From Streptomyces sp. LX-29 (GTDB lineage: Bacteria; Actinomycetota; Actinomycetes; Streptomycetales; Streptomycetaceae): a stretch of DNA of 64,000 nucleotides. Numbering within the stretch: the stretch's first letter is position 1; the number at the start of each line of letters is the position of its first letter. This document shows positions 1 through 8,365 of the stretch, piece after piece. The DNA is taken from assembly GCF_029541745.1 (NCBI RefSeq), contig NZ_CP089746.1, positions 2,480,001 through 2,544,000 on the forward strand, written 5' to 3'. The translations under genes and the position numbers were made by a program. The notes under the pieces are model-generated. The model was given only the letters and a program-made list of their open reading frames with translations, was not told the origin of the DNA and ran no database searches.

Positions 1-118
1 GGGGGCCGGGGGACGCGAAACGGAGGACGCGGGACGGGGGACGCGGGAACGGGGACGGGGACGCGGGACGGAGGATGCGGGACGCGGGGGCGGCGGACCC
101 GGGACGGGGGACGGGAGA
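1..118. repeat. GC-rich imperfect tandem repeat
   Basis: The first bases are a degenerate run of short units of the form GGGACGGGGGACGCG and GGACGCGGGACGG. No stop-bounded reading frame of convincing coding character ends here. It looks like intergenic simple-sequence expansion upstream of the SEDS gene. Confidence 0.5.
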
Positions 119-175
119 CCGCCCCGAATGACACCCAGATAACGGGATCTAACGGACATATACCCCGCCGCTTGC

Positions 176-181
176 TACATT
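176..181 (+). promoter_or_regulatory. -10 element of leaderless SEDS promoter
   Basis: The hexamer TACATT is followed by 7 nt and then the ATG. That spacing puts the transcription start at or next to the start codon, and there is no Shine-Dalgarno sequence. This is inference from spacing; no convincing -35 element was seen. Confidence 0.4.
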
Positions 182-188
182 CCCCGCC

Positions 189-1574
189 ATGAGCGCCACC
201 GTCACCGATGCGCCTCCCACCCCGCCGCCGCCCCCGTCCTCGCCCTCCGTCCGGCCCGCCAAGCGCCGAGGCGTGGAGCTCGCGCTCATCCTCGTCGCCG
301 CCCTGATCTGCGTCTTCGGCTATGTGGTGGTCGGCGTCGCCGTCCGGGGCGGCGTCCCCCACGACGCCAGCCGCTACGGCACCGGACTCGGGGTACTCGC
401 GCTCGCCGCGCACCTGGCGGTCCGCCTCCGTGCCCCGTACGCGGACCCGCTGCTGCTCCCCATCGCCGTGCTGCTCAACGGCCTCGGGCTGGTCCTGATC
501 TACCGGCTGGACCTGGCCACCCCCGGCGACCGGGCCGCCCCCGCCCAGCTGGTGTGGTCCGCCCTGGGCGTGGCGCTCTTCACCGCCGTCGTGCTGCTCC
601 TGCGCGACCACCGGGTGCTCCAGCGCTACGCCTACGTCTTCGTCGCCGCCGCGCTCGCCCTGCTCATCGCACCGATCTTCTTTCCACCCATCAACGGCGC
701 GACCCTGTGGGTCCGGGTCGCCGGCTTCTCGATCCAGCCCGGTGAATTCGCCAAGGTCGCCCTCGCCGTCTTCTTCGCCGCCTACCTCGCCGCCAACCAC
801 CACGCCCTCGCCTACACCGGGCGCCGGGTCTGGCGGCTCCAACTCCCCACCGGCCGGGTCCTCGGCCCGATCGTGGCGATCTGGCTGATCAGCGTCGGGG
901 TGCTGGTGCTGGAGCACGACCTGGGCACGTCGATCCTCTTCTTCGGCCTGTTCGTGATCCTGCTCTACGTGGCCACCGGCCGCACCGGCTGGATCGCGGT
1001 CGGCCTAGTGCTGGCCGCCTTCGGCGCCGCCGCGGTCACCTCCTTCGAGCCGCACGTCGGCGCCCGCGTCCACGACTGGCTGCACCCCTTCGCCAGCATC
1101 GAGGCGGGCGACGGCGCCAACCAGCTGGCCGAGTCGCTCTTCGCCTTCGCCGCCGGCGGCGTGCTCGGCACCGGACTGGGCGAGGGGCACTCCGCCCTCA
1201 TCGGCTTCGCGCTCAAGTCCGACTTCATCCTGGCCACCGTGGGCGAGGAGCTGGGCCTGGCCGGCCTCAGCGCGGTCTTCCTGCTCTACGCGCTGCTGGT
1301 GGCCCGCGGTTTCCGCGCCGGGCTCCGCCTCAGCGACCCCTTCGGCCGGCTGCTCGCGGTCGCGCTGGCCTCCATCCTGGCGCTCCAGGTCTTCGTCATC
1401 TCCGGCGGCGTGACCGGGCTGATCCCGCTCACCGGCATGGCGCTGCCCTTCCTCGCCCAGGGCGGCTCCTCCGTCGTCACCAACTGGATCATCGTCGCGC
1501 TGCTCATCCGGGTCAGCGACCGGGCCCGCGGCCCGCAGGGCGGCGACACGGGCGGACAGGAGGTCCCGGATTGA
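189..1574 (+). CDS. SEDS family peptidoglycan polymerase (FtsW/RodA/SpoVE)
   Basis: This is a polytopic membrane protein of 461 aa with a Pro-rich cytoplasmic N-terminus (residues 1-28) and about ten hydrophobic segments. It belongs to the SEDS glycosyltransferase family, which polymerises lipid II at the cytoplasmic membrane together with a class B PBP. The family-typical FNPLPG-like and late PFLAQGGSS regions are recognisable near the C-terminus. Its TGA overlaps the TTG start of the transpeptidase gene, so the two are translationally coupled. The pair resembles the S. coelicolor sporulation-linked Sfr/PBP pair (from memory). Growth versus sporulation role cannot be decided from sequence. 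Confidence 0.93.
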   Translation: MSATVTDAPPTPPPPPSSPSVRPAKRRGVELALILVAALICVFGYVVVGVAVRGGVPHDASRYGTGLGVLALAAHLAVRLRAPYADPLLLPIAVLLNGLGLVLIYRLDLATPGDRAAPAQLVWSALGVALFTAVVLLLRDHRVLQRYAYVFVAAALALLIAPIFFPPINGATLWVRVAGFSIQPGEFAKVALAVFFAAYLAANHHALAYTGRRVWRLQLPTGRVLGPIVAIWLISVGVLVLEHDLGTSILFFGLFVILLYVATGRTGWIAVGLVLAAFGAAAVTSFEPHVGARVHDWLHPFASIEAGDGANQLAESLFAFAAGGVLGTGLGEGHSALIGFALKSDFILATVGEELGLAGLSAVFLLYALLVARGFRAGLRLSDPFGRLLAVALASILALQVFVISGGVTGLIPLTGMALPFLAQGGSSVVTNWIIVALLIRVSDRARGPQGGDTGGQEVPD

Positions 1575-3100
1575 CCCGCTACATCAGGCGCACCTCGGTC
1601 TTCTGCCTGCTTCTGCTGCTGGCGCTGCTGGTCAACGCGGGCCGCATCCAGGCTTTCACGGCGCGGAGTTACGACCACAACCCGGCCAACCGCCGCCCCA
1701 CCATCGCCCGTTACGACCATCCACGCGGCGACATCCTCATCGGCCGAACCACGGCCCGCAGGCCCGACGGGCTGCCCGGTCGCCGGACCGAGTGGCAGCC
1801 GATCACCGGCTCGCGCGACACCGGCCAGCGGCTGCGCTACGAACGCACCTATGCCGACGGCCCGCTGTACGCGCCGGTCACCGGCTTCTCCTCGCAGATC
1901 TACGGCACCTCGCTGGTCGAGCGGGCCGCCGACGCCGTGCTCTCCGGCGCCGATCCCCGCCTCGCCCCGTTCCCGCTGTGGAACCGGCTCACCCGGGCCC
2001 GGCCGCCCGGCGGCGACGTGCGGACGACCATCGACCCGGCCGTGCAGCGCGCCGCGTTCGCCGCGCTGGGCCGTAAGAAGGGCGCGATCGCCGCCATCGA
2101 GCCGGCCACCGGGAGGATCCTCGCCCTCGTCTCCACTCCCTCCTACGACCCCGGCACGCTCTCCGGCACCGGCGCCGACGTCCTCCGGCACTGGGCGCGG
2201 CTGAACGCCGACGCCGGCCGGCCCATGCTCAACCGCGCCATCCGGCAGACCTATCCGCCCGGCTCCGCCTTCAAGGTGGTCACCGCGGCCGCGGCGCTGG
2301 AGTACGAGACCGTCACCGACATCGACGCCCGGACCGACAGTCCCGACCCGTACCGGCTCCCCGGAACCCTCACCCGGCTGGGGAACCACACCGGCGGCTG
2401 CGAGGACGCCTCGCTGCGCCGGGCCTTCGCCCGCTCCTGCAACACCGTCTTCGCCCGGGTCGGGGCGCGCACCGGGCTGGACGCGATGGCCACCACGGCG
2501 GAGGACTTCGGCTTCAACGACGCCTCGCTCACCATCCCGTCCCGGGTCGCCAAGAGCACCTTCGCCACCGAGATGGACACCGCGCAGCTCGCGCTCTCCT
2601 CGATCGGTCAGTACGAGACCCGCGCCACCCCGCTCCAGATGGCCATGGTCGCGGCGGCCGTCGCGGCCGGCGGCGATCTGATGCGGCCCTATCTGGTGGA
2701 CCGGGTCACCACCGCCGGCGGGACCCCCCTCGCCACCGCGCGCCCCCGGCTGCTGCGCCAGCCGATGAGCCCCCGTACCGCCGCCCAACTGCGCCGGATG
2801 ATGATCAGCGCCGTCACCGACGGCACCGGGGCGGCGGCCGCGCTGCCCGGCGCCACCGTCGGCGGCAAGACCGGCACCGCGCAGCACGGCGTGGGCAACG
2901 CGGGCATGCCGTACGCCTGGTTCATCGGCTGGGCCCGCGCCGACGGCGCGCCGCAGCCCGCCGTGGCCACCGCCGTGGTCGTCGAGGACGCGGCCGCCCG
3001 CCGCGACGACATCAGCGGGGCGCGCGCGGCGGCCCCCGTCGCCCGGGCGGTGCTGCGGGCGGCGTTGGGGGACGCGCCCCCGCTCGGCGCGCGCCGCTGA
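1571..3100 (+). CDS. Class B penicillin-binding protein (transpeptidase)
   Basis: The protein has 509 aa and a single N-terminal membrane anchor (about residues 9-22), followed by a periplasmic pedestal and a transpeptidase domain. All three active-site motifs are present: SxxK in PGSAFK, SxN in SCN, and KTG in GGKTGTAQ. It cross-links peptidoglycan and is expected to partner the SEDS protein encoded just upstream. The start codon TTG overlaps the upstream stop (TTGA), and a GGACAGGAGG Shine-Dalgarno lies inside the upstream gene. The length is typical of PbpA-like actinobacterial enzymes. Confidence 0.93.
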   Translation: MTRYIRRTSVFCLLLLLALLVNAGRIQAFTARSYDHNPANRRPTIARYDHPRGDILIGRTTARRPDGLPGRRTEWQPITGSRDTGQRLRYERTYADGPLYAPVTGFSSQIYGTSLVERAADAVLSGADPRLAPFPLWNRLTRARPPGGDVRTTIDPAVQRAAFAALGRKKGAIAAIEPATGRILALVSTPSYDPGTLSGTGADVLRHWARLNADAGRPMLNRAIRQTYPPGSAFKVVTAAAALEYETVTDIDARTDSPDPYRLPGTLTRLGNHTGGCEDASLRRAFARSCNTVFARVGARTGLDAMATTAEDFGFNDASLTIPSRVAKSTFATEMDTAQLALSSIGQYETRATPLQMAMVAAAVAAGGDLMRPYLVDRVTTAGGTPLATARPRLLRQPMSPRTAAQLRRMMISAVTDGTGAAAALPGATVGGKTGTAQHGVGNAGMPYAWFIGWARADGAPQPAVATAVVVEDAAARRDDISGARAAAPVARAVLRAALGDAPPLGARR

Positions 3101-3113
3101 ATCCCAAAGGCCG

Positions 3114-3623
3114 TCACAGCTCCCGGCGCATGCAGATCCTGGGCCAACGGTCCAGCCCATGGGCGTTCTCCAGCCGGCGGATCTCCCGTAGGCCGGGGGT
3201 CAGCTCCGCCTCCCGCAGCGCCCGGAAGCCGCAGCGCGCGGCGTAGTACGGCGCGTTCCAGGCCACCTCGGTGAAGGTGGTCAGGGTGAGGGCGGCCACG
3301 CCGTCGGCGGCCGCCTCCCGGGCGACGTGTTCGATCAGCGACCGGCCCACGCCCCGCCGCGCGGCGTCCGGGTGCACCGACACCTGCTCGACGTGCACAT
3401 TGCCGTCGACCGGATCGGTGATCAGATACGCCACGGGGTGGTCATGCTCGTCCACCGACACCCAGGCCCGCCCCTCCCGGTGGTAGCGGGCCAACTCCGG
3501 GACGCTGAGGGGCTCGTCGTCGGCGATCTCGTCCATGCCGATGTCCCGGAAGCAGCGCCCCGCCGCTCGCTCGATGTCCTGGAGGACCGGGATGTCGTCG
3601 AGAGTGCTCGTTCGAATGCGCAC
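3114..3623 (-). CDS. GNAT family N-acetyltransferase
   Basis: This 169-aa protein covers one GNAT fold. The acetyl-CoA pyrophosphate loop is seen as RRGVGRSLI (Q/R-x-x-G-x-G/A pattern), preceded by the beta-4 strand VHVEQVSVHPD. The C-terminal ALTLTTF...NAPYYAARCGF region is typical of amino-group acetyltransferases. The frame is open far upstream, but coding character begins at the GTG giving VRIRTSTLDD, so that start is chosen. The substrate is unknown. It is convergent with the PBP gene, only 13 bp away. Confidence 0.85.
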   Translation of the reverse strand: MRIRTSTLDDIPVLQDIERAAGRCFRDIGMDEIADDEPLSVPELARYHREGRAWVSVDEHDHPVAYLITDPVDGNVHVEQVSVHPDAARRGVGRSLIEHVAREAAADGVAALTLTTFTEVAWNAPYYAARCGFRALREAELTPGLREIRRLENAHGLDRWPRICMRREL

Positions 3624-3667
3624 CCCGCCATCATGCGCCACGATCACCCCGGCCCGGGCCGGAGGGG

Positions 3668-4474
3668 TCAGATCTTGGGAAAGCTGAAACCGTAGCCCTG
3701 TTCCTTGAGCCAGGGCAGCGTCTGCTCCAGCGCGGCCACGGTCTGCTCGCGCGGGCCACCGGCGTCGTGGAAGAGGATGGTCGGACCGTTGGAGATCTCG
3801 GTCTTCACCGTCTGCACGATCGCGGCCGTGCCCGGCAGTTCGAAGTCCTTGGTGTCGACGTTCCAGCCCAGCGGCCGCATGCCGTGCTTGGCGGCGATGC
3901 GCCGGCTCTCCGGGGTGAAGGCGCCGCCCGGCGCCCGGTAGTAGCGCACCTTGGCGCCGCCCGCCGCGTCCTCGATCAGCTTCTTCGCCTCCAGGATCTC
4001 CTTCTCCTGGTAGGAGACCGGCTTCTGGTCCATCGCGGTGTCGTGGCTCATCGAGTGGTTGCACAGCCGGTGCCCGGCCGCGACGACCTGCTTGACCAGG
4101 TCGGGGTGGGCCTTGGCCTGCGGACCGACCATGCAGAAGGTCGCCTTCACCCCGTTGGTCTCCAGGACGCGCAGGACCTTGGGCGTCCACACCGGGTCGG
4201 GCCCGTCGTCGATCGTGATGTTCACGGCCTTGCCGCCGCTCTCGGGCGCGTGCTCGATGCTCTCGTCGACCGGCCCGACGCTCTCCTCGCCCCCGCCGGC
4301 GCCGGGGCGGCTGCGCTGCTCCTCCGCGGCCCGTACGTTGCCCCGGCCGCTCTTCTCCGTGTCGCCGCCGGTCAGCGCCATCGTGCCCACCGTCGCGGTG
4401 ATCATCGTCAGTGCGGCCGCCGCCACCATCGCGATGCGCCGCCGCCGGTCTGCGACTCGTCCCAGTCGTTCCAT
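3668..4474 (-). CDS. Polysaccharide deacetylase (NodB domain), membrane anchored
   Basis: The protein has 268 aa with a basic N-terminus and one membrane segment or uncleaved signal (about residues 13-33), then a low-complexity linker and a NodB homology domain from about residue 82. Seen motifs are the metal and base motif TIDDGPD, the H-x3-H metal pair in NHSMSHD, the RAPGG motif, and the late ILFHDAGG histidine. Such enzymes are metal-dependent de-N-acetylases of peptidoglycan or chitin-like polymers outside the cell. Family members usually have TFDDGP; the Ile for Phe change is minor. Substrate is inferred only from family. Confidence 0.9.
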   Translation of the reverse strand: MERLGRVADRRRRIAMVAAAALTMITATVGTMALTGGDTEKSGRGNVRAAEEQRSRPGAGGGEESVGPVDESIEHAPESGGKAVNITIDDGPDPVWTPKVLRVLETNGVKATFCMVGPQAKAHPDLVKQVVAAGHRLCNHSMSHDTAMDQKPVSYQEKEILEAKKLIEDAAGGAKVRYYRAPGGAFTPESRRIAAKHGMRPLGWNVDTKDFELPGTAAIVQTVKTEISNGPTILFHDAGGPREQTVAALEQTLPWLKEQGYGFSFPKI

Positions 4475-4662
4475 GAGCCGGTGCCCCCTCCTGGTTCGGT
4501 GCGCACCAGTGCGGCAGGACTGAACGCGCGTTTCCCCTCTTATCGCCCTCGTAGACGGACGGCGGCGGGGCCCGGTTCCGTGTCCCGGACACCGATTGCC
4601 TGACTGTGCGCCAGGTCACGACTCGGCAAAGGCGGGCGCCGGGCGTGCGGCGGGCATAGGTC

Positions 4663-4692
4663 GGGGGCCCACCGTCGCCGCGGTGGGCCCCC
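4663..4692 (-). terminator. Strong perfect hairpin
   Basis: A perfect inverted repeat with 12-bp arms (GGGGGCCCACCG / CGGTGGGCCCCC) and a 6-nt loop. It lies about 155 bp past the stop of the diiron gene on the minus strand. No U-tract follows, which is usual for Streptomyces terminators. Confidence 0.6.
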
Positions 4693-4802
4693 TACCGCGT
4701 CCGCCCCAACGGACGCGGAAAGATCCGGATCGGTGATGTTGTGAGCACGACCAGATCGGACTAAACCGAAACTAGTGAGCGAATGTCACCGAATGATCAT
4801 GA

Positions 4803-4832
4803 CGTGGTCACGGCCGCTCGACCGTGATCACG
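4803..4832 (-). terminator. Hairpin just after the diiron gene stop
   Basis: Arms CGTGGTCACGG and CCGTGATCACG pair with one G-T wobble across an 8-nt loop. The hairpin begins 16 bp beyond the stop codon of the minus-strand diiron gene and is a likely first terminator for it. Confidence 0.5.
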
Positions 4833-4848
4833 CACCCGTCGACGGCGG

Positions 4849-5961
4849 TCAGCCGTCCCCCGCGGCGCCCTGGGCGATCGCCTCGGAGACCTCCTTCACC
4901 CGTTCCGCCTCCTCCGCCGCGAACCGCTCGGCGTCGAGCTTGTCGGCGAGCTCCTCGTCCTGGTTCATCAGCAGGTCGAGGTTGCTGTCGCCCAGCTCCA
5001 GGACGCCCATGTCGACATAGGCGCGCTGCAGCCGCTCACCCCACAGCCCGATGTCCTTGACACAGGGGACGATGCGGCTGAAGAGCAGCTTGCGGAAGAG
5101 ATGGGTGAACTGGTTCTGCTCGCTGTACTCCATGGCCTCCGCACGGGCGATGCCGAAGTCCTGGAGGACCTCGACGCCGCGCATGCGATCCCGCATCAGA
5201 TAGCAGCCCTCGATGACGAACTCCTCGCGCTCCCGGAGTTCGGCGTCGGACAGCTGGCGGTAGTAGTCGCGCAGGGCCATCCGGCCGAACGCGACATGGC
5301 GCGCCTCGTCCTGCATCACATAGGTGAGGATCTGCTTGGGCAGCGGCTTGTCGGTGGTGTCGCGGAGCATGCCGAAGGCGGCGAGCGCGAGGCCCTCGAT
5401 GAGCACTTGCATGCCGAGGTAGGGCATGTCCCAGCGGGAGTCGCGCAGGGTGTCGTCGAGCAGCGACTGCAGCTCGTCGTTGATGGGGTAGAGCAGGCCC
5501 AACTTCTCGTGGAGAAAGCGGGAGTAGATCTCGACGTGCCGGGCCTCGTCCATGGTCTGGGTCGCGGAGTAGAACTTGGCGTCCAGATCGGGGACGGCCT
5601 CCACGATGCGGGCGGCGCAGACCATCGCGCCCTGCTCGCCGTGCAGAAACTGGCTGAACTGCCAGGCGCCGAAACGCTTCCGCAGCTCACCCTTGTCCTT
5701 TTCGGTCATTTTCGACCAGTGGCGCGTTCCATACAGCATCAGTGACTCATCAGGGGTGCCCAGTGGGTCGTGCGGATCCACCTCGAGATCCCAGTCGATG
5801 CGGGTGACCGCGTCCCACTGCTTGTCCTTGCCCTTCTGGTAGAGGGCGAGCAGCCGTTCGCGGCCGTCGTCGTATTCCCAGTTCAGGCGGGCGGTGCTGG
5901 TAGCCGGGACCGGCCAGATCGGATCCCCGGGCTGCTGTGCGTAGAGTTCCCGCGTCGACAT
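4849..5961 (-). CDS. Ferritin-like diiron protein
   Basis: This 370-aa helical protein shows the ligand set of a ferritin-like/R2-like diiron centre: a Glu in HGEQ, EARH in TMDEARHVEIY, a Glu in VLIEGL, and a second EARH in MQDEARHVAFGR. Such proteins activate O2 as oxidases or oxygenases, or store iron; the substrate here is unknown. The start is the ATG behind AAGGAGGCG; the frame is open for 29 more codons without coding character. It is divergent from a second diiron gene, with a TetR gene two genes away. The three may form one regulated unit (inference). Confidence 0.8.
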   Translation of the reverse strand: MSTRELYAQQPGDPIWPVPATSTARLNWEYDDGRERLLALYQKGKDKQWDAVTRIDWDLEVDPHDPLGTPDESLMLYGTRHWSKMTEKDKGELRKRFGAWQFSQFLHGEQGAMVCAARIVEAVPDLDAKFYSATQTMDEARHVEIYSRFLHEKLGLLYPINDELQSLLDDTLRDSRWDMPYLGMQVLIEGLALAAFGMLRDTTDKPLPKQILTYVMQDEARHVAFGRMALRDYYRQLSDAELREREEFVIEGCYLMRDRMRGVEVLQDFGIARAEAMEYSEQNQFTHLFRKLLFSRIVPCVKDIGLWGERLQRAYVDMGVLELGDSNLDLLMNQDEELADKLDAERFAAEEAERVKEVSEAIAQGAAGDG

Positions 5962-6027
5962 CTCGACGCCTCCTTCGCCTTCGCCTCGCTCCCCCGTTAC
6001 GGATGGACATTTCGCAGGCTCACACGT

Positions 6028-6048
6028 TTGTTGTCGGACGGTCAACAA
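6028..6048. promoter_or_regulatory. Candidate operator TTGTTG-N9-CAACAA
   Basis: A 21-bp perfect inverted repeat (6-bp arms) sits 66 bp upstream of the ferritin-like gene, in the divergent intergenic region. It is a possible repressor site; its regulator is not identified. Confidence 0.3.
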
Positions 6049-6063
6049 CTGCGTCGCGAGGTA

Positions 6064-6092
6064 TTGACGGCCTTGCTGACAGGCAGTCTCAT
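6064..6092 (+). promoter_or_regulatory. Candidate promoter with GACAGGCAG half-site
   Basis: TTGACG and TCTCAT are separated by 17 bp, a fair sigma-70-type promoter reading toward the AurF-like gene. Between them (6078-6086) is GACAGGCAG, identical to one arm of the perfect palindrome over the start codon of the nearby TetR gene. Confidence 0.4.
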
Positions 6093-6136
6093 AAGAAGCT
6101 CACCCCGGGTAACGACGAGTGAGGTGCTTCTCAGCC

Positions 6137-7066
6137 ATGACGTCCACGATCGAACCCCCCGCCCTGCGGGACGCGCTCGGGCCGCTCAAGGACCGCGAGC
6201 AGGTGGCCGAGCGGCTCCTGGAGTCGTCCGCCCGGCACTCCTTCGACCCGGACACCGAGCTTGACTGGGACGCTCCGCTGGCGGAGGGGAAGTGGTTCTG
6301 GCCGCCGGAGCTGGTGTCGCTGTACGACACCCCGCTGTGGCGCAGGATGTCGGAGGAGCAGCGGATGGAGTTGGCCCGGCACGAGGCGGCGGCGCTGGCC
6401 TCGCTGGGCATCTGGTTCGAGATCATCCTGATGCAGCTGCTGGTGCGCCACATCTACGACAAGCCGGTGACCAGCGCGCATGTGCGCTACGCGCTGACCG
6501 AGATAGCCGACGAGTGCCGCCACTCCAAGATGTTCGCGCGGATGATCCAGAAGTCCGGCTCGCCGACGTATCCGGTCGCCCCGCTCCACCACAACCTCGC
6601 CCGGATCCTGAAGACGGTCTCCACCACCCCCGGCTCGTTCGCGGCCACGCTGCTGGGCGAGGAGATCCTCGACTGGATGCAGCGGCTGACCTTCCCGGAC
6701 GAGCGGGTGCAGCCGCTGGTCCGCGGGATCACCCGCATCCACGTGGTGGAGGAGGCGCGCCACGTCCGGTACGCGCGCGAGGAGCTGCGCCGCCAGATGG
6801 TGACCTGCCCGCGCTGGGAGGCGGAGTTGACCCGGCTCAGCTCCGGACAGGCGGCCCGGGTCTTCGCGGTGGCCTTCGTCAACCCGCAGGTGTACGAGAA
6901 CGTCGGGCTGGACCGGCGCGAGGCGGTGGCGCAGGTCCGAGCCAGCGGGCACCGGCGCGAGGTCATGCGGTCCGGCGCCAGGCGACTGACGGACTTCCTG
7001 GACGACATCGGTGTGATGCGCGGATTCGGCCGCAGGCTGTGGCGCAGCTCCGGGCTGCTCGCCTGA
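6137..7066 (+). CDS. AurF-like diiron oxygenase
   Basis: The protein has 309 aa from the chosen ATG. It resembles the AurF (p-aminobenzoate N-oxygenase) family of diiron enzymes. Ligand motifs are visible: Glu in RHEAAALA, E...H in DECRHSKMF, Glu in LLGEEILDWM, and E-A-R-H in VVEEARHVRYA. AurF-type enzymes oxidise arylamines or act as fatty-acid or alkane-type oxygenases, so the substrate cannot be read from sequence. A GTG 18 bp upstream is in frame but lacks a ribosome binding site, while GAGGTG precedes the ATG. It is divergent from the ferritin-like gene and is followed by the TetR gene. Confidence 0.8.
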   Translation: MTSTIEPPALRDALGPLKDREQVAERLLESSARHSFDPDTELDWDAPLAEGKWFWPPELVSLYDTPLWRRMSEEQRMELARHEAAALASLGIWFEIILMQLLVRHIYDKPVTSAHVRYALTEIADECRHSKMFARMIQKSGSPTYPVAPLHHNLARILKTVSTTPGSFAATLLGEEILDWMQRLTFPDERVQPLVRGITRIHVVEEARHVRYAREELRRQMVTCPRWEAELTRLSSGQAARVFAVAFVNPQVYENVGLDRREAVAQVRASGHRREVMRSGARRLTDFLDDIGVMRGFGRRLWRSSGLLA

Positions 7067-7151
7067 CCGCCCGCGACCACGACGCGCCGCCCCGGAGCGC
7101 GCCGGACCGGGCCCGAGGCCACCGGGTCCGAGGCCCGGACGGGCGGTTACC

Positions 7152-7174
7152 CTGCCTGTCATGACGACAGGCAG
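7152..7174. promoter_or_regulatory. Perfect palindrome over the TetR start codon
   Basis: CTGCCTGTC and GACAGGCAG form a perfect 9-bp inverted repeat around 5 bp that contain the ATG of the TetR gene. The site also lies just after the TACCCT -10 element. Binding here would block transcription, the usual TetR autorepression geometry. Confidence 0.6.
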
Positions 7175-7922
7175 CGCCCCCGCCGCCGCGCGGCGCGGCG
7201 CCTACCGCAGGCTCAGCGTCGAGGAGCGGCGCGCCCAACTGATCGGCGCCGCGCTCGGGCTGTTCGCGCGGCGCACCCCCGAGGACGTCTCGCTGGACGA
7301 CGTGGCGGCCGCGGCGGGCGCCTCGCGACCGCTGGTCTACCGCTACTTCCCCGGCGGCAAGCAGCAGTTGTACGAGGCCGCGCTGCGCAGCGCGGCCGAT
7401 GAGCTGGAGCTGTGCTTCGCCGAGCCGCAGAGCGGGCCGCTCACCCGGCGGCTGGGCCATGCGCTGGACCGGTACCTGGCCTTCGTGCAGGAGCACGAGG
7501 CGGGGTTCAGCGCGCTGTTGCAGGGCGGCAGTGTGGTCGAGACCTCGCGCACCAACGCCATCGTCGACGAGGTGCGGCGGGCGGCCGCCGAACAGATCCT
7601 GCTGCACCTGGGGGTGGCCGCGCCGGGACCGCGGCTGCGGCTGATGGTGCGGACCTGGATATCGGCGGTCGAGGCGGCCTCGCTGATCTGGCTGGACGAG
7701 CAGAAGCAGGTGCCGGTCCGGGAGCTGCGGGACTGGCTGGTCGATCACTTCGTGGCGCTGCTGACGGCCACCGCCGCCGGCGATCGGCAGGCGGCGGACG
7801 TCATGCGGGCGGCGCTGGAGCTGGAGCGGGCGGACGGTCCGGCCGGCTCGCTGGCCCGGCGGGTGCTGCCGGTGGTGGGCGGCGCGGTGCACCTGTTGGC
7901 CGAGGGCGACGCCCCGGCGTAA
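7161..7922 (+). CDS. TetR family transcriptional regulator
   Basis: The protein has 253 aa with an N-terminal TetR helix-turn-helix (about residues 20-66: EERRAQLIGAALGLF then SLDDVAAAAGASRPLVYRYF) and an all-helical ligand domain. The message is probably leaderless: TACCCT lies 7 nt before the ATG. A perfect palindrome covers the start codon, and one of its arms recurs in the promoter of the diiron pair, so it probably represses itself and those genes (inference). The ligand is unknown. Confidence 0.88.
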   Translation: MTTGSAPAAARRGAYRRLSVEERRAQLIGAALGLFARRTPEDVSLDDVAAAAGASRPLVYRYFPGGKQQLYEAALRSAADELELCFAEPQSGPLTRRLGHALDRYLAFVQEHEAGFSALLQGGSVVETSRTNAIVDEVRRAAAEQILLHLGVAAPGPRLRLMVRTWISAVEAASLIWLDEQKQVPVRELRDWLVDHFVALLTATAAGDRQAADVMRAALELERADGPAGSLARRVLPVVGGAVHLLAEGDAPA

Positions 7923-7932
7923 GACTGGGGGC

Positions 7933-8205
7933 GTGAAAAGCGAAGACATGCGGTTCATCGGCGGGCCGATGGACGGGCGGGTGCTGCCGGTGATGGTCGG
8001 CGCCACCGGGCAGCCCCCGAAGACGTACGAGATCCCGGTGCCGGGCGAGGACGACCGGCCGGCGGTCGTCCACGTCTACCGACGGGTACCGGCCTCCGTC
8101 TCCCAGCGGCTCGGGGTGGTGCGCGGCTGGGCGTACGAGTACGAGCCGGAGGGCAAGCCGCGCGGCGGGCCGAAGTGGCCGTGGTCGAAGCCGGACCCCC
8201 GCTGA
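7933..8205 (+). CDS. Small conserved-looking hypothetical protein
   Basis: This 90-aa basic protein has no domain I can name. It starts at GTG (VKSEDMRFIGG); the internal ATG five codons in is an alternative. It lies 10 bp after the TetR gene, with an AAGACT element 6 nt before the GTG that would allow a leaderless message. The sequence opens MRFIGGPMDGRVLPV and is followed by a YEIPVPG segment and a Lys/Pro-rich tail; codon third positions are strongly GC-biased, which supports coding. Confidence 0.6.
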   Translation: MKSEDMRFIGGPMDGRVLPVMVGATGQPPKTYEIPVPGEDDRPAVVHVYRRVPASVSQRLGVVRGWAYEYEPEGKPRGGPKWPWSKPDPR

Positions 8206-8326
8206 CCCGCCCGGAGCGCGCCGGCGCATGGCGGTGCACCCCCGAAGCGCCCGGCTTACGCCGTACGGGTGGCCGTATTGGCCTGAGTCGACCATACTTG
8301 TACTGATATACAACCAGCCATGACAC

Positions 8327-8365
8327 CATCTCCTCCTGAGGCGATATGCCGGAGGTGAGGAGATG
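8327..8365 (+). promoter_or_regulatory. Leader hairpin covering the ribosome binding site
   Basis: CATCTCCTC (8327-8335) is the exact complement of GAGGAGATG (8357-8365), which contains the Shine-Dalgarno sequence and the ATG of the NlpC/P60 gene. A second pairing CCTCC (8332-8336) / GGAGG (8351-8355) is possible. Either fold would hide the ribosome binding site. Confidence 0.45.

Larger units (their letters stand above)
4475..4848. other. 374-bp intergenic region with two hairpins
   Basis: The left part holds the leader and promoter of the deacetylase gene. The right part holds two terminator-like hairpins downstream of the diiron gene and a relatively AT-rich stretch (about 4730-4800). No open frame with coding bias is seen. 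Confidence 0.5.

Noticed and set aside
1..118. CRISPR-like or origin-like repeat at the window start
   Set aside because: Units are irregular, very short and GC-only; no spacers, no DnaA boxes.
8206..8362. ydaO-type (c-di-AMP) riboswitch before the NlpC/P60 gene
   Set aside because: Such riboswitches precede many Streptomyces wall-hydrolase genes, but the leader here is too short and lacks the conserved core; only a simple hairpin is visible.
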